Shown one piece after another: positions 1 to 7,618 of a DNA stretch of 64,000 bases. This DNA comes from Blastocatellia bacterium (GTDB lineage Bacteria > Acidobacteriota > Blastocatellia > UBA7656): the NCBI GenBank assembly GCA_035275065.1, contig DATENM010000039.1:186001-250000 (forward strand). Direction: 5' to 3'. Numbering within the stretch: position 1 is the stretch's first letter; each line of letters starts with the position of its first letter. Both the position numbers and the translations under genes were made by a program. Under the pieces are notes generated by a model. The model was given only the letters and a program-made list of their open reading frames with translations, made no database searches and was not told where the DNA came from.

Positions 1-1
1 T

Positions 2-226
2 TCGAGTCACCGCCGTGACCGCGTCGCCAAGCGTCATCTATTCGCCAAGTATGGCGTTCAAGAGTATTGGATTGTTGATTACAAAACCTGCACGGTCGAA
101 GTCTACGCCCTGGAGCAGAAGGTTCTGCAACTGGTTTCCAAACTCAGCGAACAGGATGTGCTCACCTCAAGCGTGCTGCCGGGGTTCACCTGCAAGGTCG
201 CCGACATCTTCGCCGATTTAGATTGA
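2..226 (+). CDS. Uma2-family (DUF820) protein, C-terminal part
   Basis: The window opens inside this gene; only the last 74 residues are present. The segment RVAKRHLFAKYGVQEYWIVD followed by a VEVYAL stretch is the characteristic C-terminal half of Uma2/DUF820 proteins, which have a PD-(D/E)xK restriction-endonuclease-like fold. Family members are usually about 190 residues, so roughly 60% is missing upstream. The family is often multicopy in cyanobacteria and Acidobacteria and its cellular role is not settled. The stop codon overlaps the earliest possible start of the pgpA reading frame. Confidence in the family is good; the true start is outside the window. Confidence 0.75.
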   Translation, partial: SSHRRDRVAKRHLFAKYGVQEYWIVDYKTCTVEVYALEQKVLQLVSKLSEQDVLTSSVLPGFTCKVADIFADLD

Positions 227-252
227 TCGCTCTCCTCTCTTCAAGCAAGCTG

Positions 253-786
253 ATGCGCCGACCCGCTCCTACAAAACCTCAAGAGATGCCCCCGCTCAGT
301 CGCCTGGGCTACTATGTCGCCACGGGATTTGGCGCGGGCCATGCGCCGATTGCGCCCGGCACGTTCGGCGCGGCGGAAGGCGTCGTCCTCTTCTTCATGG
401 TCAACGCCCTGGTCAATCAACGATTGATGCTGACGCCGCTCGCGTCGCTACTCGTCTTTGCCATCATCAACGTCGCGCTCTACGCCGTTGGCGTATGGGC
501 CTCGGATCAGGCCATCGCCGCGACCGGCTTGAAAGACCCACGCCTCGCGGTGATTGACGAAGTGAGCGGCCAGCTCATCGCCATGACGCCGCTGATCGTC
601 TACCCGTCGCTTGCCGGCGTTCTGGTATCGTTCCTGCTCTTTCGCGCCTTCGACATCTTCAAGCCATATCCGATTCGCAAGCTCGAACGATTGCCCGGTG
701 GCTTCGGCATCATGAGCGATGACGCGCTTGCGGGCGTCTATGCCGCCGTGCTGACATGGCTGGCGCACAACTTCAGTTGGATTTAG
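253..786 (+). CDS. pgpA: Phosphatidylglycerophosphatase A
   Basis: Predicted inner-membrane lipid phosphatase that converts phosphatidylglycerol phosphate to phosphatidylglycerol. The N-terminal signature GYYVATGFGAGHAPIAPGTF and the VIDEVSGQLIAM segment are typical of PgpA; the acidic residues of the IDE motif are expected metal ligands. Hydrophobic stretches lie around LTPLASLLVFAIINVALYAVG and VYPSLAGVLVSFLLF. At 177 residues it has the usual family length. I chose the ATG at 253; a TTG at 223 overlapping the upstream stop and an ATG at 286 are alternatives, none with a clear ribosome binding site. The next gene starts 13 bases downstream, so they are probably co-transcribed. Confidence 0.88.
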   Translation: MRRPAPTKPQEMPPLSRLGYYVATGFGAGHAPIAPGTFGAAEGVVLFFMVNALVNQRLMLTPLASLLVFAIINVALYAVGVWASDQAIAATGLKDPRLAVIDEVSGQLIAMTPLIVYPSLAGVLVSFLLFRAFDIFKPYPIRKLERLPGGFGIMSDDALAGVYAAVLTWLAHNFSWI

Positions 787-799
787 CGCCGAGCGTGGT

Positions 800-1555
800 A
801 TGCGAAAAGACCTTCCGGCTCATGAGCTGCCGCCAGCCGAGATGCGACAGATCATCGCGCGTGCTGACCCGCGGGGCTCGCCGCGCGTCGAGGTCATCAA
901 GCGAGCCGACGGCAGCGGCCCGCGTATTGGCGTCTTCGCCGCGTCGTTCAATCCCGTCACCATCGCTCACCTCGAGCTGATGCGGCGGGCGCGCGATGCC
1001 TTCTCACTCGATGAAGTGCTGGCGCTCGCGGGCCGCGCCAATGCCGATAAGCGCGGTTATGAATGCGCCCTCGAAGACCGCTTGCGGATGCTCTTGCTCG
1101 CCGTAAGCCGGGACGCGCAGCTTGCGGTCGGCATCGCCTCGCACGCTTTCTATGTTGATCTGCTTGAGGCGCTCACGTCGCTCTACCCGCAAAGCGATTT
1201 GCACTTCGTCGTCGGCTTCGATACATTCGAGCGCGTGTTAGACCGGAACGACGCTTACACCGCGAAATACCATCTTCGCTTCAACGACCGGCGTGCGGCG
1301 CTCGACACGCTTTTCTCGCACTGCCGATTCATCGTCGCCGGGCGCAGTGGCGCGGGCCGCGACGAAGTGCGCGCCCTGCTCGCCGATGAGACGGCGGCGA
1401 TTCGCGAGCGCGTCTCATATCTCGATTTCCCAACCGACCTCGGCGAGCGCTCGGCCTCAGAGGTGCGCGACCGCTTGCGCGCCGGCCTGCCGATCACCGG
1501 ATTGGTGCCGGCAACGGTCGAAACTTACATCGCTCGACGCGGCCTGTACTCGTAA
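800..1555 (+). CDS. Nicotinamide/nicotinate-nucleotide adenylyltransferase-like protein
   Basis: Predicted cytoplasmic nucleotidyltransferase that joins NMN or NaMN to ATP-derived AMP in NAD synthesis. The nucleotide-binding motif reads ASFNPVTIAHLELMRRA, closer to the FNPxTxxHL form of eukaryotic NMNATs and Pof1 than to the GTFDPVHxGH of bacterial NadD. The middle has FVVGFDTFERVLDR, again like Pof1-type enzymes, and the C-terminus has SASEVRDRLRAGLPITGLVP, matching the ISSTxVR motif and the following helix. Length is 251 residues. It lies 21 bases before cinA, whose product deamidates NMN to NaMN, which supports a role in NAD recycling. Substrate preference cannot be read from the sequence. 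Confidence 0.75.
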   Translation: MRKDLPAHELPPAEMRQIIARADPRGSPRVEVIKRADGSGPRIGVFAASFNPVTIAHLELMRRARDAFSLDEVLALAGRANADKRGYECALEDRLRMLLLAVSRDAQLAVGIASHAFYVDLLEALTSLYPQSDLHFVVGFDTFERVLDRNDAYTAKYHLRFNDRRAALDTLFSHCRFIVAGRSGAGRDEVRALLADETAAIRERVSYLDFPTDLGERSASEVRDRLRAGLPITGLVPATVETYIARRGLYS

Positions 1556-1576
1556 ACAGAATAAGGTTCATCGCAG

Positions 1577-2815
1577 ATGCTCAAAGCAGAAATCATCGCC
1601 ATCGGCTCGGAGTTGTTGACGCCGTTGCGCACGGACACGAATTCGCTGTGGCTCACCGAGCGGCTCAACTCTATCGGCATCAGCGTTCATCAGAAGACGA
1701 TTGTCGGCGATGAAGAGGGCCGGCTCGAAGAAGCCATGCGCGACGCCCTGCGGCGCTCTGACGTCATCATTTCGACCGGCGGTCTCGGGCCGACCGAAGA
1801 CGACATCACGCGCAAAATCTTTGCGCGCGTCACGGGCCGGCAACTGCGGCTCAATTACGAAATCCTTGAGCGCATTCGCGAGCGTCTGACCAGTCGCGGC
1901 TATCAGATGACGCCGAATAACGAGCGCCAGGCGCTGGTGCCGAGCGGCGCGACGCCATTGCCGAACCCCAACGGCACGGCTCCCGGCCTGCGCCTCGATC
2001 AAGAGGGCAAGCTCGTCGTGCTGCTGCCCGGCCCGCCGCGCGAAAACCAGCCGATGTTTGACACCTATGTGATGCCCGAGCTGGAACAGCGCTCGCGCGG
2101 CCTGCGCCTCAGCAAGCGGGTGTTAAAAGTCACAGGCATGGGCGAATCGCAGCTCGATGATAAGATCGCGCCGATCTATCAGCCGTACACCAACCCGACG
2201 ACGACGATCCTGTTCACCGATGCTGAAGTCGAATTGCATCTGACGGCCACCGCCGAGAGCGCGGCGCGCGCCGAGGCGCTCGTCGAAGAGCTGGCCGATA
2301 AGCTCGAAGAAGCCATCGGCGACAACTGTTATTCGACGCGCGGCGAGCAGCTCGAAGAGGTGATCGGCCTGCGCTTGCGGCTGAAACAGATGACGCTTTC
2401 GACCGCCGAAAGCTGCACCGGCGGGCTGGTCGCCGAGCGCCTCACGCGGGTGCCGGGGGCGAGCGATTATTTTGCCGGAAGTATTGTGAGCTACACCAAC
2501 GACGTGAAGATGAAACTGCTGGGAGTTCCGGCGGAGATGCTCGAACGGCACGGCGCCGTGAGCGGCGAGGTCGCCGAAGCGATGGCGCGCGGCGTCAAAG
2601 AGCGCACCGGCGCGACCATCGGCTTGAGCGTCACCGGCGTCGCCGGCCCCGGTGGCGGCACGCAAGCCGTGCCGGTCGGCACGGTCTATGTCGGGCTTGC
2701 CGATGATGTGACTTCGACAAATCGCCGTTTGAATTTGCTTGGCGACCGCCACTTGATTCGCTGGCGTGCCTCGACCGTCGCGCTCGAAATGGTGCGGCGG
2801 CGTTATCTCATCTAA
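1577..2815 (+). CDS. cinA: CinA: competence/damage-inducible protein with NMN deamidase domain
   Basis: Full-length two-domain CinA of 412 residues. Residues 1-170 form the MoaB/MogA-like domain (COG1058), with AEIIAIGSELLTPLRTDTN and the STGGLGPTEDD loop. Residues about 255-412 form the PncC-like domain, with STAESCTGGLVAERLTRVPG and SVTGVAGPGGGT. The PncC domain hydrolyses NMN to NaMN and ammonia; the N-terminal domain of some homologues acts on ADP-ribose. The usual C-terminal Arg/Glu-type substrate residues cannot be judged without a structure. It is flanked by the NMNAT-like gene and, 6 bases downstream, by an unknown gene, so the whole run from pgpA may be one operon. Confidence 0.92.
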   Translation: MLKAEIIAIGSELLTPLRTDTNSLWLTERLNSIGISVHQKTIVGDEEGRLEEAMRDALRRSDVIISTGGLGPTEDDITRKIFARVTGRQLRLNYEILERIRERLTSRGYQMTPNNERQALVPSGATPLPNPNGTAPGLRLDQEGKLVVLLPGPPRENQPMFDTYVMPELEQRSRGLRLSKRVLKVTGMGESQLDDKIAPIYQPYTNPTTTILFTDAEVELHLTATAESAARAEALVEELADKLEEAIGDNCYSTRGEQLEEVIGLRLRLKQMTLSTAESCTGGLVAERLTRVPGASDYFAGSIVSYTNDVKMKLLGVPAEMLERHGAVSGEVAEAMARGVKERTGATIGLSVTGVAGPGGGTQAVPVGTVYVGLADDVTSTNRRLNLLGDRHLIRWRASTVALEMVRRRYLI

Positions 2816-2821
2816 TCGAAT

Positions 2822-4516
2822 ATGCCGCAGGCTTCTCTCGATCAACTGCTCGACCAACTCGATGAAGCGAAGCGCGACTTTGGCGCGGCGGGCGGACGTG
2901 TGGCCATGCTGCTTGCTGAAATTGGTAAGCGCGAGCTTGAAGACGCTGAGGCGCTCGTCCGCTTTCACGAAGCCCTGCTTTTCATCCGCGCCTACCCGCA
3001 AGATCGCGACGCGCTGGTCGCCGCGGATCGCTTGCTCGATAGCTTCGGCCAGCGGGTTGCGGCGTTGCTCAAGGCGGGTGCCGATCCTGTGTCGTTCGAT
3101 TACATCGAATACTCCGGCATCGCCGGAACGACGCTGCACGGCCACTACAGCTATGGCTTCGCGCGCTGGCTGGTGGCGTATCACACGGATGATGTCGAGA
3201 TTGATTGGGCGCGCTACGAGACGCCGGAGCGATTGGCGCTGGTCTTGCCGCGTCTCGTGCCGTTGATGTACGAAGACACACTGGTCGAAGCCAACATCCC
3301 TTACCGCGACTGGATTCAAGCGGCAAAGCCCGCGGGCCTAAGCGACCTCGCATGGCTGGTGGCGCAGTTCGAGCAGTCGGATCTTTCAGAGCGCGAAAAG
3401 AGCGCCGCTTACGACACGCTCGAACTCTGGATACACTGGCGGATGGATGATTCAGCCGCCTCGCGCACCCAAAACCGCCACATGCCGGAACGAGTCTTCT
3501 ACCACACAGAGCCGTTGATTCGCCGCAACGAGGTATCGCTCGAAGCCGTTATTCGCGCCCCGCTCAAGCTCGCAAAACTGTCGCGCCGCGACGGCCAGCA
3601 GGTCGTCAATCACTGCCGCGAGACGACGGGCGCGCGTTACCGCGAGCTTTATGGCATCGCCTATGGCGACCCGGCGAGCGTCGTGAAAGCTGAAGTCGGG
3701 CGCGGCCTTGAACTCTTCCTCTGGGGCTTGTCAACCGAGCGCCGCTTGCCGTTGCGCGGCTATCACGCCGGCTTCGCGCTCAAGAATGGCGTGCCGAACA
3801 ATTACATCGAAGGCATCACCATCTGCGAGCGCATGGAGCTAGGCTTCAATCTGTTTTACACCTATCGCGAAGGCGAATCCGCCTGGGTCTATGCGCAGGT
3901 GTTACGAATGCTACACGGGCTGACCGGCGCGACCTGCTTCTCGATAGACCCGTATCAGATCGGCCATCACAACGACGAGGCGCTGGAATCGGGCGCGTTC
4001 TGGTTTTACCGCAAGCTCGGCTTCCGCCCGACGCGGCCCGACCTGATGAAGCTCGCGGCCAGGGAAGAGCAGCGTATCCGCGAGCGCCGCGATTACCGGA
4101 CATCGCTGCGGACACTCAAGCGGCTCGCCGAAGCGCCGGTGATTTACGAGTTGCCCGGCACGAGCCGCGGCGATTGGGATAACTTCAGAGTGCGTAAGCT
4201 CGGACTGCGTGTGGCAGAGCGCACGGCGAGCCGGTTCGCCGGTGACGCGACGCGAATGCGCGCCACGGCGATCAAGCAAGTGGCGCGGGCGCTCGGCGTC
4301 AAAGTGGATGAGCTGAAGAAAGCAGAGCGCCAGGCGTTCGCCGACTTTGCGGCGGTGCTGGCGCTGATTGACGATCTCTCGCGCTGGACGGTTGAAGAAA
4401 AGCAGATGCTCGTTCAGATCATTGACGCCAAAGCCGCGAGCGACGACGCGCGCTATGCGCGACGGCTGCAAAATCATGCGCGGCTGCGTGCCGCGCTCAT
4501 CGCGCTGGGCTCCTGA
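2822..4516 (+). CDS. Uncharacterised 564-residue protein with a GNAT-like C-terminal segment
   Basis: I do not recognise this protein. It has no signal peptide or membrane segment and is probably cytoplasmic. The first 280 residues are helical and charged. Residues about 330-430 contain ERMELGFNLFYTYREGESAW followed by YAQVLRMLHGLTGATCFSID and then GAFWFYRKLGFRPTRPDLMK; the last piece resembles the C-terminal motif of GNAT acetyltransferases (xxFYxKxGF). The tail is rich in Arg, Lys and Ala and predicted helical. It starts 6 bases after cinA and ends 2 bases before the convergent gene at 4519. An acyltransferase role is a guess from one motif. Confidence 0.6.
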   Translation: MPQASLDQLLDQLDEAKRDFGAAGGRVAMLLAEIGKRELEDAEALVRFHEALLFIRAYPQDRDALVAADRLLDSFGQRVAALLKAGADPVSFDYIEYSGIAGTTLHGHYSYGFARWLVAYHTDDVEIDWARYETPERLALVLPRLVPLMYEDTLVEANIPYRDWIQAAKPAGLSDLAWLVAQFEQSDLSEREKSAAYDTLELWIHWRMDDSAASRTQNRHMPERVFYHTEPLIRRNEVSLEAVIRAPLKLAKLSRRDGQQVVNHCRETTGARYRELYGIAYGDPASVVKAEVGRGLELFLWGLSTERRLPLRGYHAGFALKNGVPNNYIEGITICERMELGFNLFYTYREGESAWVYAQVLRMLHGLTGATCFSIDPYQIGHHNDEALESGAFWFYRKLGFRPTRPDLMKLAAREEQRIRERRDYRTSLRTLKRLAEAPVIYELPGTSRGDWDNFRVRKLGLRVAERTASRFAGDATRMRATAIKQVARALGVKVDELKKAERQAFADFAAVLALIDDLSRWTVEEKQMLVQIIDAKAASDDARYARRLQNHARLRAALIALGS

Positions 4517-4518
4517 AC

Positions 4519-5328
4519 TCAATACTCCAGCTTGCCATCAAACATCAGCTCTTTAACTTTGAATCGCGTATTGAGCGTGAACCCATTTGCCGCCACCTCA
4601 TTGCTCATGTCGGTGTTCAGCTTTGGATTCGGCCGAGTATTGCCTGCCAGGGTGTCGCTGTTGGAAATCGTGCTGTTGAGCTTTGAGCCGGTGCCCAGCT
4701 CGGCATGAAACAACAGCTCGCCGCTATCGGGCGCGAGCAGCGGCTTGCCGCCCACGACGCGCGGGAAGACGAAGCGCGCCCCGAAGCCGTCGTTGCGCGG
4801 CGCTTGATATTCGCCGAGGAAGATGCGCTGGCCGTCGCGGGTTAACAGGTAGGTATTGTTCTTGAGGTCAACGGTCTTGAGCTTTTGCAGCAGGCTCTGC
4901 GCCTGTTGCAGCAGGTTGCTGGCGTTGCCGTCGCAGGTCACCGTGACGATCACATAATCGGGGAAATCGGCCTGCGCGAATGCCTGCAACTGCTTGCTCA
5001 TCGCTTCGGGCATCTCGCCTTTGCGCTGCAACTCCATGACCCGGTAGATAGCTTGCCGCACCGGCCTCGCCGAAAACAGACGCATGGTGAAGGTGACGTT
5101 GATGACGTCAGCGATAGTGGATTGCGCGGCGCCGCGGCTGGTGGTCACCGAAGCGTTCTTCGAGGTGTCGGTGAAGGTCTGCTTCTGGCTCCAGGGCGAG
5201 TCTGTGAGCAGGCGCAGGGCTTCTTTCTCCGACCACTCGGTGTAGGGCTTCTTGTTCCATTGCGCCGCCGCGACGAGCGGCAAGGCGGCGAGCATCACGG
5301 CCAGTAGCAGGCGAATCGATTTCTTCAT
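4519..5328 (-). CDS. Secreted protein of unknown function
   Basis: A 269-residue protein with a clear signal peptide, MKKSIRLLLAVMLAALPLVA ending near AAAQ. The mature part begins with WNKKPYTEWSEKEALRLLTD and SPWSQ, a pattern I associate with exported Acidobacteriota proteins of unknown function (sometimes seen near GWxTD-type domains). The rest is a predicted mixed alpha/beta domain with no catalytic motif I can see. The ATG at 5328 was preferred over a longer frame because it gives the signal peptide and is preceded by GGAGG four bases upstream. It stands alone on this strand. Confidence 0.7.
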   Translation of the reverse strand: MKKSIRLLLAVMLAALPLVAAAQWNKKPYTEWSEKEALRLLTDSPWSQKQTFTDTSKNASVTTSRGAAQSTIADVINVTFTMRLFSARPVRQAIYRVMELQRKGEMPEAMSKQLQAFAQADFPDYVIVTVTCDGNASNLLQQAQSLLQKLKTVDLKNNTYLLTRDGQRIFLGEYQAPRNDGFGARFVFPRVVGGKPLLAPDSGELLFHAELGTGSKLNSTISNSDTLAGNTRPNPKLNTDMSNEVAANGFTLNTRFKVKELMFDGKLEY

Positions 5329-5774
5329 CGCGCCTCCAATCGGGTTATGCAAGTAAGGTGGCCTGAATGGCTGCGCCATCATAACCTCGTTTCAACGCCC
5401 TGGCAAACGCCGCAAAACCGGTGCGCCTCTGGCGTGTCAGCCCGCACAGCGATTTGTAGCCTGGGTTGACATCCCAAAAAGGGGGACGTAGAGTAGGACG
5501 GCTTTATCACCGGTACGTAGTGAGCTGCCCAGGTTCGTATCAATTCAGGGACAACTGCCAGGCTGGATTTTAGAGACGAGACGGCTGGATTTCGAGAGTC
5601 TGGTCGATCTGGCCTCACCGCCCGGGACTCTAATGCCATGGTGTGGCTGAAACAATTAGGTGCGTTTGACATAAGTCGTAGGGGGCAAGAGTCCCTGGAG
5701 TTTTGAATCAGGCATATACTGCTCGGCCACATTCACGCCTGGCCATAGACCAACAGGAAGGAGAATCATTAACC
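5329..5774. other. Intergenic region upstream of the C11 peptidase gene
   Basis: 446 bases between two divergent genes without a supportable gene. It contains two TTGACA boxes (5466-5471 and 5666-5671); the first is followed at 17 bases by TAGAGT. A ribosome binding site, AAGGAG, lies near 5758-5763 ahead of the peptidase ATG. No hairpin or repeat was evident. Confidence 0.5.
5466..5494 (+). promoter_or_regulatory. Possible sigma-70-type promoter
   Basis: TTGACA at 5466-5471, a 17-base spacer and TAGAGT at 5489-5494. The -35 box is perfect and the -10 box matches four of six positions. It would leave a leader of about 280 bases before the C11 peptidase ATG at 5775. Chance occurrence is quite possible. 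Confidence 0.3.
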
Positions 5775-7589
5775 ATGACCGACACGACGAACGCCCCGGA
5801 AAGCGACCCGAAAGCATGGACCTTGATGTTTTATTTTGCGAGCGATAACTCGCTCGCTTCAACCATTGTTTCGCAGCTTAAAGCGCTCAAGGATGCCGGG
5901 TTTCATCAGCAGGCAAACGTCATTGCCTATTTTGACCCTCAACCCAAAAACATCCCCAGCCACGTCTTTGACGTGAATCTGGTTGAGAAGCTCAAAAAGC
6001 CCCATCCCCCACGCCACGTTTTCGCCGGCAATGATCCCTTCACGAGAAACCTGGTCTTCGACAGGCTCTGGACAAAAAAAGATAAGGAAACGCGAGATAC
6101 GCTCCGGCAATATTTCGAAGAAAAATACAAAAACCAAACCCCGCCATTCAAATACAGTCCCAAGCAGGTTCCCGACACGCTGGTCGGCGAGCAGTCGCCG
6201 CGAGAATCGCTGGCCAATTTCCTGGAGTTCTGCCGGTTAAACTATCCGGCGCGCCGCTATATGTTATTCATTCTCGGTCATGGCGTCGTCGTCGGCAATG
6301 ACATCTTTTTGCTCGACGAAAACATACCCGACGACGACGATGACGATGACAAGAAGGATAACAAAAAGGATACCAAACCAGCGGCCAAAACCCCTGTCGA
6401 CCAAGCAATGGTAAAGAAGCCGGCGCGCCATTCGTTAAAGCTGAAAGCCCTGGGCGAGGAGCTGGAAACGTTCAAGAAGAATATCGGCGCGGATAGCCGA
6501 TTCGAGTTACTCGGACTGCATAGCTGCTCGATGAGCGGCCTGGAAGTGGCTTATGAAGTTCAGGGCACGGCCAATTATCTGCTGGCCTCGCAAGGGCCGG
6601 CGTTCGTCGGTAGCTGGCCATACAAGCAGATACTGACTCGCATCTTCAATGATCTGGAAGACCTGGCTGAAGATGATAGCCCGCCGAAGTTGGAAGAGCG
6701 GCTGATCAGGATCTTCAATTACTGCATTCAAAACGGCTACGACTTTTGGTTGGCGGGATATTCTTTCGACATGGCGCTGTGTGATCTGAACAACCTGACA
6801 GACGGCCCGCAGGGCGCCACCGCGGCGATCAAGGAATTATCCCAGGCCCTCATCGCCGGCTTGAAGGAAGAAGATGAAGCGCTAAAGAAGCAAATCAAGG
6901 ACTTGATTCTCTTGGCTCACTGGGAGGCGCAGAGCTTCTGGCAGGAGCAGTATACCGATCTCTATGATTTCTGCTATCGCCTAAAGAGCAGAATCCCGGA
7001 GAAGCCAGAACCGCCTGCTAAGCTGAAAAGAATACGCGCGGCGTGTCAGGACATGATGAAGACGCTGAAACGCGGCAAGCGGGGTGAAGACAACGGCCTG
7101 ATCGTACGCTCCGGGTTCATCGGGCCGGCGTTTCAATACTCGCACGGCCTCTCGGTCTTCTTTCCCTGGTCCGAGCCGGTGGATAAGAAATTCATGGATC
7201 GCTATGCCAAATACAAGTTCACCTTAAAGTTTGAGAAGGACAAGGACAGCGCATGGCTTGATTTCCTGAACACCTATTTTGTCGAAACCAGGCGCCCTCT
7301 CCACGCGGATGAGCCGAAGGACGAGACGGATGACCCCGGAACCTTAGCGCCAACACTCGTTATGCAAGACAGTCTGCTGTCCGCGCTCCAATCTATTGCT
7401 GACAGTATCTCCGGTAGTACAGGGCAACTAGGCAAGGGGCCGGGTGATCCGACCGGTGACGACTGCGAATGTCCGTCGATCAAGAATTATCCGTCCTCGA
7501 CCAACACGATCAAAAAAGATTACCAGACGCCTTTGGGGCCGGACCTCGCCGAGCAGTTCGCTAGCAAGGCCCCACAGGAACAGGAGTAG
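5775..7589 (+). CDS. Clostripain-like (C11, clan CD) cysteine peptidase
   Basis: A 604-residue cytoplasmic-looking protein (no signal peptide). It has the C11 fold signature: the N-terminal strand AWTLMFYFASDNSLA, the catalytic His169 in ILGHGVVVG and the likely catalytic Cys251 in LHSCSMSGLEVAYEVQG, followed by LLASQGPAFVGSWPY. C11 enzymes cleave after Arg or Lys and are often activated autocatalytically. An insert of seven consecutive Asp followed by Lys-rich sequence lies between His and Cys (about residues 185-205) and could be a processing loop. The ATG at 5775 has AAGGAG upstream; an in-frame TTG at 5703 is less likely. The TPR-CHAT gene starts 29 bases downstream, so the two are probably one operon. 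Confidence 0.85.
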   Translation: MTDTTNAPESDPKAWTLMFYFASDNSLASTIVSQLKALKDAGFHQQANVIAYFDPQPKNIPSHVFDVNLVEKLKKPHPPRHVFAGNDPFTRNLVFDRLWTKKDKETRDTLRQYFEEKYKNQTPPFKYSPKQVPDTLVGEQSPRESLANFLEFCRLNYPARRYMLFILGHGVVVGNDIFLLDENIPDDDDDDDKKDNKKDTKPAAKTPVDQAMVKKPARHSLKLKALGEELETFKKNIGADSRFELLGLHSCSMSGLEVAYEVQGTANYLLASQGPAFVGSWPYKQILTRIFNDLEDLAEDDSPPKLEERLIRIFNYCIQNGYDFWLAGYSFDMALCDLNNLTDGPQGATAAIKELSQALIAGLKEEDEALKKQIKDLILLAHWEAQSFWQEQYTDLYDFCYRLKSRIPEKPEPPAKLKRIRAACQDMMKTLKRGKRGEDNGLIVRSGFIGPAFQYSHGLSVFFPWSEPVDKKFMDRYAKYKFTLKFEKDKDSAWLDFLNTYFVETRRPLHADEPKDETDDPGTLAPTLVMQDSLLSALQSIADSISGSTGQLGKGPGDPTGDDCECPSIKNYPSSTNTIKKDYQTPLGPDLAEQFASKAPQEQE

Positions 7590-7618
7590 GTTCGGTGTTT
7601 CTCTGAGCCGTGAGCCTT

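Noticed and set aside
2123..3319. Minus-strand open frame of about 400 codons across cinA and the next gene
   Set aside because: It spans two genes in antisense and matches no family.
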